A DNA stretch of 64,000 bases, from NCBI RefSeq assembly GCF_958295425.1, contig NC_081149.1, positions 18,094,753-18,158,752 of the forward strand, given 5' to 3'. Below, in pieces: positions 51,119-62,872 of the stretch. The notes beneath the pieces were generated by a model. That model made no database searches. It was given only the letters and a program-made list of their open reading frames with translations, and was not told where the DNA came from. Origin of the DNA: Solea solea. Its lineage: Eukaryota > Chordata > Actinopteri > Pleuronectiformes > Soleidae. Every line of letters begins with the position of its first letter. Position 1 is the stretch's first letter. A program made the position numbers and the translations under genes.

Positions 51119-53372
51119 ATGGCACAAGCAGCACAGGCCCTCGACGTAAATGCTTCTCAGATCCAGGTGGAGCACGACAAAAAGCGTCGACAGTTTGTCA
51201 TACGACTCAATGGTGAGTTCAGCATGTAAACACAAAGCATGCTAGCTGGCAAATGCTAGCCCAGTGTGTAGCATTGTTGTGTACTTGTGGCCTCTTCGAT
51301 AAACTGCAGATGCTTCTCTCAAAGGTGTTGTTAAGTTGTCGTGGTCCAAATGTCAACGTTTTTGTTTAAAATACACACTTTCGTGGCAGGGAGTGACCAG
51401 ATTTTGACCAGCAGAGCTTAGTCAAAATCTACTAACTTACGTTGCGAGGACATTTTCTCTTCTCCCTTTTATGAAGCTGTTAACGATGTGAAGCCATAAA
51501 TGACAGCTTTTAAGACCTGTATGAACAAGAATGAAACTTTAAAGGGAAATTCCCTCATAAAAATCTACTTCCTTTCCCAAGTTCTACTGAAAACGATATT
51601 CATATATGTTCTATATTGTATGTATATATATATATATATATATATTGTATTGATCAGGCCCTTGCACTCACCAGTCACTTTATTAGGTACACCTTGGTAG
51701 TACCGGTTTGGACCTTCCTTTTGCCTTCAGGACTGTCCTCATTCATGACATAGTTTCAACTAGGTGCTAGAAACTTCTGAAAATTTCTGAAATGATAGCC
51801 AGTATGGATTTAATAAACAGTTTTGTTTATTATGTACATAAATAAAAGGATCTGGACTTCTGAAATGGGTCATATTTGCAGGTGATGCCAACATCCTTTG
51901 TTCTGCAGATAATTTGCAGCCGTGCTTCAAGAGGGTTAGGAAATCATGTTGAAAAGGGGTAGAGAATAGGGGTAGGACTGGATTCATTCTACTCCTTTTT
52001 GAACATTACTTTTGTTTGTTGCATTGTTATTTTATGTGCTTTTGTTCTGATGTCCTAAATAAACACCATTCATCACAAAATTGTTGCAGATTTGTTATCT
52101 GCACTTCCATTTTTGAGAATCTTCTATTCTGTCACATCCCTAAGATTATTGGATTGAGATCTACTGACTGTAGGGGCCATTTGAATGCAGTGAAGTCATG
52201 TTCAAGAAACCAATTAGAGATGATTTAAACTTTGTGACATGGAACGCTTTTCTTTAACAAGCACATACTTCTATATGTGTGTGAGTGACAGGATTTTAAG
52301 ATCCACTCCACTTTTAATGAACGTCCCTTCTCTTTAAAAACGTATGACGGTTTCCAGAAAGGGGGTAAAAAAAACCAGAACAATTCAGAGAGCTTGCTTC
52401 CTACAGGTTTTCTTTGTCTGGTTTGATGCAGCCCAAGGCCTGGCACTGGTTCCTGCCTCGAGAATTGGGAGCCCCTGCTTTAGAGGATCTTGCACATACA
52501 TGTCATATGTGTTTACAGCAAAAAATACAAAAACCTTTGGTTCCCAGAATAAAGATTGTTATCAGTCTCTCACTCTGGCAGACAACTGTATTTACCTCTT
52601 TCCACTTGTCTGTTCCTGGGTACAGACAAGTGGTAAATACAGTTGGCTACATGTAGGCTACATGATATATGTTTTATTCTTATAATGTAGATTGAAAGCT
52701 GCTTCCTGCAGTTTCATCAATAACTTGGCAGTTTATAGTAAATCTACCATAAGTTTCAGTAGCAGGCATGTTGCAGGTATCACTAAATACTTTGTTTTGT
52801 GGTTGTGAGTATTTTTTTTATGAATCAGTTGTATTTGTAGAGTTAGACGTATGTAAAGCTGTAGGTGAGTGGGGTGGAGACAATAATAACACAATTCGAT
52901 GGCTGTGACTGTTATCTGCTCTCAGGATCCCATGACCGTGCAGTTCTTCTGTATGAATATGTCGGGAAAAAGACGGTGGACTTGCAACACACTGAAGTTC
53001 CTGATGCTTACAGAGGGAGAGGAATTGCCAAGCATCTTGCTAAGGTAAAACTCACAAGGTCTGATATTTTACCATTCAGTCATAAGAGAACAGTGGAATT
53101 TTTCCTTCTGTTCATTTCTGAAAGTATGTTGTAACTTCATTTGATAACAGAACCAATAAACTGTGGGATTCATTTGTATATCTGTGAACCACACTGAAGC
53201 ACACCTCACATTGTTGAATTTTTAAATACACACTATTTCTGCTTTGTGATGGCAGGCAGCCATGGATTTTGTGGTAGAAGAGGATCTGAAAGCCCACTTG
53301 ACCTGCTGGTATATTCAGAAATATGTCAAAGAGAATCCTCAGCCTCAGTACTTTGAACATATTTATCAATGA
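51119..53372 (+). CDS. natd1: N-acetyltransferase domain-containing protein 1 (natd1), complete
   Basis: Small GNAT-like protein (YjdJ/GTLF3B family) whose physiological substrate is not established. Exons 51119-51212, 52926-53044 and 53256-53372 join in phase to 109 residues (human 113). After a divergent N-terminus the protein follows the family closely: [39 protein letters not shown] and [16 protein letters not shown]. The acetyl-CoA loop RGRGIA is at 61-66. The start ATG precedes [14 protein letters not shown] and is the only one in frame. Intron 1 (51213-52925) carries a decayed Tc1 transposase fragment and a hairpin. The 3' UTR probably runs to the AATAAA at 54825-54830. Confidence 0.95.
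51623..51645. repeat. (TA)n microsatellite in natd1 intron 1
   Basis: Pure TA run of about 23 bp. Confidence 0.9.
51668..52240 (-). mobile_element. Decayed Tc1-like transposon with transposase remnant
   Basis: On the minus strand 52100-52230 reads as a Tc1-type transposase fragment containing [10 protein letters not shown] and [11 protein letters not shown], the latter matching the WPxQSPDLNPIE motif before the catalytic Glu. The proline and glutamate of that motif are changed or lost. The left end CAGTCACTTTATTAGGTACA is a recognisable fish repeat edge. Positions about 51790-52077 look unrelated or heavily decayed. Not functional. Confidence 0.65.
52584..52644. other. Strong hairpin in natd1 intron 1
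   Basis: Left arm 52584-52596 plus 52603-52612 pairs perfectly with right arm 52623-52644 (23 base pairs), with a one-sided 6-nt bulge (52597-52602) and a 10-nt loop. It could be a remnant of an inverted-repeat element or a small-RNA precursor. There is no expression evidence. Confidence 0.5.
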
Positions 53373-56280
53373 CCCCCACATGGCTCCAACAGAGAAGAAG
53401 GTGTAAGAGACTCCTGGGAGATAAATACTGTGTGGTGGTGGTGGCAGCAGCAGTAGCAGTTTTGGAGTCACCGGCTGATGCACAGTAAAGGACCTTCCGG
53501 GCTTGGTAAACATGACACTGAGTGAATCCAGAGACAACTTGACCCGAATGTTGGATCAACTGTAATGTCCGACTGGTCTGCAGTACAGACCATAATGTAC
53601 CAGGGATGTACCTTCACCAGGAATTGAATCCGCTGCACTTGACTTGTTAACGTGAGCAAATCAACCAACCAAAAGTGAAGCCTGTTACCTCAAACGGAAA
53701 CTCATCACTGACTCTAAGCAAGCAATAGGTATGTCATGAATACATATGTGACTGGAATATGTGTTGCTGATGTTCTGTCCTCCTTTGGACTCACTGGTTG
53801 TGAACACTACAAGATGGCAGACCCAGGTGTCTTTCTCCACGATGGCCTGGATGGAAGCTATATCGTCTTCACTGACGCTGAAAGGCTCATAGCATTTTAT
53901 ATTTCAACCCTCTTTTGTTATTCTTTTGAGATTGGATATGTTTCCAATTTGATTTACACTCTAGGAAATTGTGTTTCTTAGGGCTGAAATTTTAGTATGG
54001 TAGGTTGTCTACTAGATGCATCTATGAAACGTCCCCTTTTTTTCCCCTTTGTAACTTGAAAGAAATAGAAGCAATACATTTGGTGGGTAATGGGTCATTT
54101 GAATATATCTGTTACCAGTAACAGATACTTACTGTCTGTTACTGGAGCCATAAGTCAAAGTGCATGGATTTTTAAACCAAAGAACACAAACATATTATAT
54201 TATTTGGCTTTGGAGAACACAACTGTTTTCTCCACTGTAAACATGTGATGAATTAGGTCTAAAGCTTGTCACTGCATAACAACAATGTGAGTGTATTTGG
54301 ATCAATAATTCTGCTGAAACCAGCATTAAAGACAGCAGTGCTATATTCAGGGTATTAACATTCTAAGGTGTTGAACATTCTTTGTTCTGTCCTTGAGGAG
54401 GAGTCTTTTGCCAGCTGATGTCGAATGATTGAGGTCATCAGAGGAGAAATGTTTTCCTGAAAACTCTAGAGTTCCCTTTTTTAATTTCGCTGTTGACAAT
54501 CAAAGGAGTTGAGGAGAAACATACCTCAGGGGACTCGACACACACTGACGGGAACAACACCTGAAGCAGATTATCTGCTTCAAAAACCACCTAAAGGAAA
54601 CTGCAGGAAAGTTATTTTTTTAAGTTATGTGGTGCACGCCTATTTGTATGTTTTGGTAGTCAAAGTATTATTTCTATTTTTGTCTTTTTTGTGTGTGTGT
54701 GTTTTGTTTATTTTTCTGCATTTTCTTTAACACTTCTGAGCAGGTGGTTCTATTAATAAGCATGTGCTGGATGTACCAGTCACCTACAATGTTTTGTGCT
54801 TGAGACTTTTTTTGTGTATGGATAAATAAACTCCATGCTCATTACAGAATTAATGACAAAGTGTGCATTTATAACAAAACTTAGGGTGATGATATTCAGT
54901 CTTTCTTTTTTTAATGTGTACTGTATCTAATAATTACATGCTGATAACAGCTAGGCTAAACATTTATTTCCATAGATTGACACAGATCTTCATACACCAG
55001 AAGTTTGTCAAACTTGGAATACAGACCAGAGTGCATTATATGAAATAATATCCACGGTCACTTCAGGAAATACAGTACGTGCTCTGTGTCATGTTTTGTT
55101 GATCCAGGATTAGTAAAGGCATTACATTGTCGCCACCTAGTGGCATAAACAGAAATTGTTATTCAATTTGTCAGCAGACAAAATAGCAAGTTTGAGGTTT
55201 TTACATGAGGATTCGGGAAAGTGAGGGAAATTTAAACTGCTACAGTTTAAACATGATGCAGTTGAAGGAAGGACCAAGATGGGAATTTTGACTTTTTCCA
55301 TTTATCAAACTACTCCATTCATCGCTGTGAAATGAAAACTACACACATAACTGTTTGTTATCATTTAAATGTTGGGTCCATTTGAATAAGTAAATGAGCT
55401 TAACCAGGCATTGAAGCTGGTTTTATCCAAATGTATTCAAGAAAAAGTGACATTGGAGGCTTTTAGACCTAAATGTTGGGAAGTGAATTAATAGAATTAC
55501 CCAATTGACTAAAATAGATAAGAAAAAATATACATATATATATATTGTAGAGTGTGGGGGAGTAGATGTGGGTCAGGTTGCAGTGGATATATATGAACTG
55601 TGGTGACCCACGTGCCATGTTTGTTGATTTCATTGATTAGTTTAATTGATCAATCGACATACTTGGTTAATCATTTCCAACACTTCTGTACTGCAAATGT
55701 AACTGTTTTTGATATGGTAAATAAATAGGCTTTAACGTGGTTGTGAATAAGCAGTCTCATTTAATAAATGTTTATTTTAAAAATGATTTATCTATAGACA
55801 TAATTATGTATATGTTTAATCAGAAACAGAATATGTATTAATCCCGGTGAAATTGTGTGGTCACACAGTTGTTCCATGCCACATTAAGACATATACAGCT
55901 ACAAGAAAGAAATCTCCAAATATAACAAATAAAAATTATATAAAACATACCCCTCATGAAACAGCACAGTGTGTACCAGATCAACAGTATCAGTATCAAT
56001 ATGTTAAATAAGAACATGATTAATCATGCATATATCATTAACGTTGCTTTACCTTGTACAAAACAGACAAACTTCCGTTTATCTGTGAGAATTAATTTGA
56101 CCCCTCAAACTTCTATGCTATCAGCTATCAGCAAATACGAAAAGGCAGGTCATGTTGCATTGTGGGGACAGAAGTCTACATTCGAACCTCGAGTGATACG
56201 TTGACGCCATTGGCGAACTACATTACCCACAATGCTGGGGGCCGTCATACGTCAACTGCAATCACAGTTGTATCTCCAAC
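53373..56280. other. natd1 3' UTR and gap before tmem11
   Basis: No coding exons. The candidate natd1 poly(A) signal is AATAAA at 54825-54830. A CTCF-core-like site is at 55131-55145, read on the minus strand as CCACTAGGTGGCGAC. A short TA run is at about 55532-55543. Confidence 0.55.
56217..56236 (+). promoter_or_regulatory. ZNF143/THAP11 (SBS-type) site upstream of tmem11
   Basis: ACTACATTACCCACAATGCT closely matches the ACTACAATTCCCAGAATGC consensus. It lies 45 bp upstream of the tmem11 start codon, a position typical of housekeeping and mitochondrial gene promoters. Confidence 0.65.
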
Positions 56281-57400
56281 ATGGCGTCGCTGGGAAGGAG
56301 GCGCGGTGTCCCAGTAAGCAGGGAGAGGTCAGTTACTCCTCATCTTGATCGTTTAACGAAAATGTTTTAATTTACCACACTGTTCTGTACGTTTCACAAC
56401 TCGACTGATACCAAGCGTGCATCTTGTTAGGGATTCAAGGTTAAGTGTCAACGCGACAAGGCGGAATTATATCCCATGGTTGGCTAACGATAGCGGGCTA
56501 ACCCGTACAGCTAGCTAACGTTAGCTAGGAAACAAACTAGCAGCTCGTGATGTTTTGGTTGGTTCACCACAAACTATAAACTGCGAGAAAAGTTCAGTTT
56601 GATCTTGTTGGTGTGGCCGATGCGGTGAAGTGCCTTGGCTCACACGAGGTACAATCTTGGCTAAGCTAACAACAGTGTCCGCTGTGTTTTGTCGGTCTGC
56701 TGAAACTAAAGCGGTCCCCAAATTAGCTGTCCAGTCCTCCAACTTTCTGTCGCGTAAGCGAGGAGGTTTACCTTGTGTAAACGCCCCTCAGGTACATTGT
56801 GTTCCCTTCACAGTGACTAAAATATGATTTGTTTACGACATGACCTTTAAGTCTTTGCCCCCTCTACTTAATGCACCGTTCTTAGTGAAGCCGAATATGC
56901 CCGATATTAATGAAGTCGCAAAGGTTTGACTTTCATTAAGTCACCATGTACAACAAGGCCTCAGTGCGGCCACACATCTGTTAGTTGTATATAATGATCG
57001 TCTCTGTGTTTTGTACTTGTGTATTTGGGGACTGATATAAAACACCAGACAATCTATTAAACAACTTGAATGTATTCAATTGGAAAAGGTTATCACAATA
57101 TTGTAATAAATATATAGGTAGATATTGTCATTACCAATGTAATGGTTTTATATACAGCTCAGGTAAAATGAAACCCCAAGAGGCAGTAGTCAATCAGTAA
57201 AATAAGATAAAGTTAAGCAAACAGTCCTGGGGAGACATTTACATGTGAACTGGAGGAATTATGGGTTCAGAAATTTGTCTACAGCGCTCTTTGTATACCC
57301 TCTCATTTACCACCAAGCCATGAATTAAAATGTTCAAATTAGATGCTGGTATACAAAAATGTATGTCATCCATAAACATTGTTCTCATGTAGTTTTATTC

Positions 57401-57441
<41 letters not shown>

Positions 57442-58076
57442 GTTGAGGAAATATTGTGTTCTTTGTTCTTTTTAATCTAATTATGTAAGGCAGTTCACTG
57501 ACACTTTTCTTTTTGCACCCCCCCCCCCCCCCCCCCCCCCCATTTCTGTTTCTGCACAGGGGAGTGATGGCAGCTACAGACTGCTACATCGTACACGAGA
57601 TCTACAATGGAGAGAATGCACAGGACCAGTTTGAGTATGAGCTGGAGCAAGCACTGGAGGCCCAGTATAAATACATTGTTATAGAGCCCACACGCATCGG
57701 AGATGAGACAGCGCGTTGGATTACAGTTGGCAACTGCCTGCACAAGACGGCTGTATTGTCAGGTGCTGCTTGCCTCTTGACGCCTCTTTCACTGCCCATT
57801 GAATACTCGCGCTATGTGGCGTTGCCTGCTGGCGCCCTTAGTGTGGCCTGTGCTGCCCTGTATGGGATTTCTTGGCAGTTTGACCCCTGCTGCAAGTACC
57901 AGGTGGAATATGACAGCCAAAAACTCTCGCGGCTGCCCCTGCATACACTCACCTCCTCGACGCCTGTGGTGTTGGTACGCAGGGATGACGTCCACAGAAA
58001 GAGACTCCATAATACGATAGCACTGGCTGCCCTGGCATATTGTGCCAAGAAGATCTATGAACTCTATGCTGTATGA
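56281..58076 (+). CDS. tmem11: TMEM11, mitochondrial inner-membrane morphology protein
   Basis: TMEM11 (PMI in Drosophila) is an inner mitochondrial membrane protein associated with the MICOS complex and needed for normal cristae and mitochondrial shape. Exons 56281-56327 and 57560-58076 join in phase to 187 residues (human 192). Residues 24-75 form a soluble region (CYIVHEIYNGENAQDQFEYE, IEPTRIGDETARWI). Hydrophobic spans are at about 77-94 and 101-121, and a third weaker one is at about 167-177. Candidate intermembrane cysteines CC are at 126-127. The ATG at 56281 carries a YY1-like AACATGGCGTC context; a second in-frame ATG at residue 19 could start a shorter form. The acceptor of exon 2 lies 18 bp after a 23-base poly-C tract. 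Poly(A) candidate ATTAAA at 58516-58521. Confidence 0.96.
57401..57438. repeat. (TA)n microsatellite in the tmem11 intron
   Basis: TA-rich run of about 38 bp. Confidence 0.88.
57519..57541. repeat. Poly-C (C23) tract before the tmem11 exon 2 acceptor
   Basis: Twenty-three consecutive C residues, followed by ATTTCTGTTTCTGCACAG and the exon. It forms part of the pyrimidine tract of the only tmem11 intron. Such homopolymers are unstable and also prone to sequencing error. Confidence 0.9.
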
Positions 58077-60429
58077 GTGCACTCTGAAGAGGATCTGAGA
58101 ACCAACCGAAAAAGGAAAAAGTAAACAAAAAAAAACCAGAACCTCCACCCCAGATGTAAGAAAAGTGGAAGTCACAATCAGGCCCAGCAGTTAACTCTGC
58201 ACATGTGGTGGTGCTTCCATGTTGAACTTTGATCAGAGGGATATAGTTAAAACTAGAAGGAATTGTTTTTCTCTTACATTTCCTTTTACTTCTATGTGAC
58301 ACCAGTACATTTGTCTCTGTAAGAACCTTGCGCCTCCTTCCCTGTGACCTCCCCCTGCACCCTTGACACACTAATTTGTGCACAAGGGTATGGCAGCAGT
58401 TCCATTGGACTGAGTTGTGTCGCAGTTCAGATGTGTTTTGAGTACCAAGCTTTTTCCTCCTTTCCCTCGTAGTTTTACTGTACCCTTTTCTTGCTGATCA
58501 GTACATTACCCTTTCATTAAACATAAGGACATTTCAAACTCACTTTTCGGTTTTTTATTTTACTTTTTTCATTAAATGGATTGTACTTGATGTCCAGAAA
58601 AGAGCATACAGCTACAACATGCTTGAGATTGTCTTGTCCATGTAGATTTTCTTGTTTGAATGCACACAAGCCAGAGCTTGTTTGACAATGATCAGGAACA
58701 TTTTGAAAGCCACATTTACACCCACACACACTTCTGAGAATTTACAGTATGTTCCAAAATGTATAAAAGAAACTATGAGAGTACAGTTAAGATCTACACA
58801 GCAGGTCTAAAGTCATACTAATTTTTATTTGTTTATCCAGTGATTGCAAGTTGCTGTCCACTTTTTTTTGTGAATGAATACTAATCATCAATGGATGAAG
58901 TGAAGGACAAGTTGTGATATAATCTGACTTGAAACAATTAAATAATAAAGAGGATTTTAAGTGTGAATTAGTTGAATACCCAGGGTGACTTATGTAATCA
59001 GGGTTGTCAACTTTCTTTAAACTACTGTTTTTCCCAAAGTATCAGATTAATGTATTTTATGGTACTTTTGATCACAAAGGTTTCAGAGATATCAATACTT
59101 TTCAGGGAAACATGTTAATAGTGATTATGAATAAGTTTTGTAAGATTGCAGAGTGTACTTGTTTGTGAAAATGTTCAACTATTGACTCTGATTAACGGCT
59201 TTCAACTAGTAGTGTTTCTTTGCACCTCACTGGTGCTTATGTTGCTAAAATGTACAGTTTCTTAATATCTGTAGACATCACATGACAGTTGCACACAAGA
59301 CTGAGATTCTGGCTGTATTTAGGAGAAGATTCACACTGACACAACCCGTGTTGGACTTGGAAAAGCACCACTGGATCATTTGTTTTGAAACTGAATTAAA
59401 CTAACTGCATTTATCCATACAGAGCAGGTCAAACAGCTGTGGTACCATTGCCTCTCACTTTATATGTGCTTCATAAGATGGGGGAAGATAGAGAAACTTG
59501 AAGGGATGGGTGCATAGAGGGCAAACCCAAGATAACGTCATTAGTTTGCGGGTCTGTGGCCAGAGCAGGCTAATTATCAGTCAGCTGACCTGCTGCTGAT
59601 ACAAGTGCTGTTCCACAGGAGTTTGGCTCTGCATGTTTGGGCTGTTTATCACATTATTTTGACAAAAGTTTTAACAGCTCAATATTAATTTCTTTTTTTG
59701 TAGTCTGAAATAGGAAAAAACACACAAACACAGAACCTGACTTATGATGCCTCAGTCATCACATCTAAGACTTTTCAATCAGGTTTGCTGAATGAAAGGT
59801 CAGTATTTTTTCTGTCACTAGAAGTTACAGTAAAAAAAGATATACCCCTCCCTGTTTCACCTTAACTTTGTTTAAGCATTAGCAAATGTTCCCTTGCCAT
59901 GTCTTCTCATATTAAAAGGTATAAATTAAATCAAAAATCAAAAGGTTACATTGTTTGCATTCATGGAAGTTGACAAATCTGTCATGGACAAAGGTTGTGA
60001 AAGGAAGATGAGAAGTCAAAGAAGGTTTCTGAAGATACATTCATGAAATAAAATAGCAATAATTAACTACAATAAACAATAATAATCATATTTGAATGTA
60101 CCCTGTATGTTTATTTTGGTTGCCTTACTTCTTCCTGATGACTGCACTGAGAAACTCCTGGGTCTTGGGTCAAGTCATCCAAACCATTCCGGATGCTGTG
60201 TGTTGGTCAAAACTAAATCAAATACTCTGGAGAAAACCTGCTGAGAAACTCTTTTTTTCTGAGGAAAAAAGAGATTAAAGTCAAAATTCTTAATTTTCTG
60301 GGGGTTTTTGTGTTGTTGTTTTTTTTAATTTTGCTTTCAAAACAATTCACATGTGGCCCTAATCTTCTTCCGTAGTTAACAAAGGAGAGTATGTGGGATA
60401 AGCCCATGGAGAAGCCTCAAGGCAAAAAC
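58077..60429. other. tmem11 3' UTR and non-coding gap before dhrs7b
   Basis: The tmem11 transcript probably ends after ATTAAA at 58516-58521. The rest shows no supported coding exon, RNA gene or clear repeat. Confidence 0.55.
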
Positions 60430-60432
60430 GAA

Positions 60433-60457
60433 ACTCCAACTCCCATAATTCCTAGCA
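60433..60457 (+). promoter_or_regulatory. ZNF143-like element upstream of dhrs7b
   Basis: The core CAACTCCCATAATTCCTAGC resembles the ACTACAACTCCCAGAATGC motif with a few changes. It lies about 110 bp upstream of the donor that ends the presumed first non-coding exon (60564). Confidence 0.45.
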
Positions 60458-60681
60458 GCGAATAACCAGTAGCTCCATCGGTATCCGGATCTGTGTTTCT
60501 CGGTAGCTGTCGCCTCACATTAGCCCAGGAATTGACCCACGCTGCGGTTTGCGCAACACCTCAGGTGAGAAACAACTTTAAATAAACATGAGTTCGAGTT
60601 AGTGGCACTCTTTTTACACAGCTGAAGCGAGCTAACATTAGCATTAGCCTCCCCTTTCACTAGCGTGGTGCAACTGTTGTG

Positions 60682-60702
60682 GCGTGCGTGCGTGCGTGCG
60701 TG
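60682..60702. repeat. (GCGT)n microsatellite
   Basis: Five tandem GCGT units in the presumed dhrs7b 5' intron. Confidence 0.85.
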
Positions 60703-60781
60703 TAGTTAACCTGCTCTACATTGTTTATAGTCGTAGCGTTGTACTGCACACGTTTTCAACAACACAAACCTGCTGGTCAGC

Positions 60782-60890
60782 CAGGGCCGTTTCTAGCTTC
60801 GTCTAGCTATATGCGGAAACTATATAAAAGATGGTGTTGTGGGCCCCCTAGTTTTCCACAAATCTATTACACTTCACGAGCGAAACAAGC
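60782..60890 (+). mobile_element. hAT-like remnant with CAGGGCCGTTTCTAG end
   Basis: This has a 15-bp edge identical to the reverse complement of 50790-50804. The next bases (TATGCGG..., GATGGTGTTGTGGGCCCCC) parallel the disrupted copy near 50.5 kb. The other end was not found, so the right boundary is approximate. Confidence 0.5.
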
Positions 60891-61397
60891 TACATTTATG
60901 ATAACCTCTCATATTAAAATTAAATATCTTAAGTTGGGCCACTGACGCAAGAAAGCCAATAAATAAAATAAATATTGAGTGTTTGAAATAAAATGAATAA
61001 AAAACAACTTTGAATTTACAATTTTGTGAAAATGTGGGGTTTCAAAATGTTTACATTTTGAAAACAGGAACACAACGAGTACGTTCTTACATCAACATAC
61101 ATTCTCACAGGCCAAACTAGACTCTTGCCTGGAATAAAAATACAATAAATACACCAAAACACCAAAAATAATACTTATGTTGTCTTTAAAGGAAGCATAA
61201 AACTGTATAACACCAAAAGAAAGGGGTAAAATTAGGTATATAAAATATATTGGATCTAAGTATTTATACGTTGAAAAGAAAACGCTCTGTTTGCGCTGCG
61301 AATTTTAATGTTGGTGTTTTGGAAATTTCAACCTAAGTCTTTTCAGCCTCTGTCTTCAGGTAGTGTGCGTTTGTGGATCAGGGCGAAGGACTGCGTC

Positions 61398-62796
61398 ATG
61401 GAGCGAGTCATGGGCGGAGGACTGCTGCCACTGGTTTTAGCAGGTGCTGTCTTGCTTTTGTATCGGGTCCTGGTCCGCCTTAGGCCAGGAGCTGCTCTGC
61501 AGGATGCTGTGGTGGTCATCACAGGGTCCACATCAGGACTGGGCAAAGGTTGGTCTCCTTTTCATTTCTATATAACCAGTCATACTGATTTACAGCAATT
61601 AATAGCAAGATGATTGACAGTGTCATATTTCAAGTGCTATTAGTATTTATTTAAGATTAAGAAGTGGTGTGTTTTGTGTTTCACAGAGTGTGCGCGGGTC
61701 TTCCACGCTGCAGGTGCGCGGCTTGTGCTGTGTGGCCGAGATGCAGCCCGTCTGCAGCAGGTGGTCCAGGAGCTCACAGCAAGTTCCGCTGGCACACAGA
61801 ATAAGGTGTTTATACGAGGACGATTCATTGATAAGTCAGCTCTTTTGACTTCCCCCTCTGTTGACAAAAAAACCCAACATATATATTCTATTTCCAGCCT
61901 TTGTTAAGAAGCAATATTAGAGATATTTTATGAAATTAGTGAGAGTCCCTTTATTTTATTTAACTGGGTAAAAGACCCATTGAGATTGAGATCTTATTTA
62001 CAAGGGTGACCTGGCCTAAATAAAATAAAACAGTGGTTTCAAAGTGCAAAACAAGTTGACAGTTAAAGAGCAAGAGTTGTGAATGCACAACCAATCTTAA
62101 GAACACAGGAACTGATCAATGGATTCCTTTTGTATGTCATTTAAGATGGAGCGAAAATCTTCAAATGAAATTAGTTTTGTCATTTTGAGTTTAGATTGGA
62201 GAGTATTCCAAGCAGAAAAACTGAGCGCGTTGTTCAATATTCAAACACTAAAGCTCCACTTTTTCAAATGTGACAACTTGATACTGCTACGATGTGTTGC
62301 TTGGAACTACACGAAGACTTTCATTGTTTTTCCATAATTATCAGTCAGCCCACTAACAAAGTAGTCCGCGGATTAATTTATCATTTAAAAAATGAGTCAT
62401 TCATTGGGGCATCAGTGTACTTTCCCATAGTAACAACAGACCAAAAACACAATTTTCTGAGACAATCCTCTTGTGAAGTTCCAATTCCTGTTTATTAGCT
62501 TTTCAAAGAACCAAAGACGGAAGAAACTGTTGTTGTTGTTTTTTTTCTACTCTTTGAATTAGCCTTTATTTGAGGTGCAATGATTTGAAACAGCTTGAGT
62601 TACTAACTAGTGATGGCGAGATGAAGTGTCTTGAAGCATTGAAGCTTTCCTTCAAATTGCTTCACTCAAGGACAAAATGTCTTGAGGCTTCATTTTCTCT
62701 ACTAAGCCATCTACTGAACAAAAAGGATTAAACGGGTCATAACAATGACATCATTGGTTTGTGTATACTGTTTGAACGGAATGGAATAAATCGACA

Positions 62797-62872
<76 letters not shown>

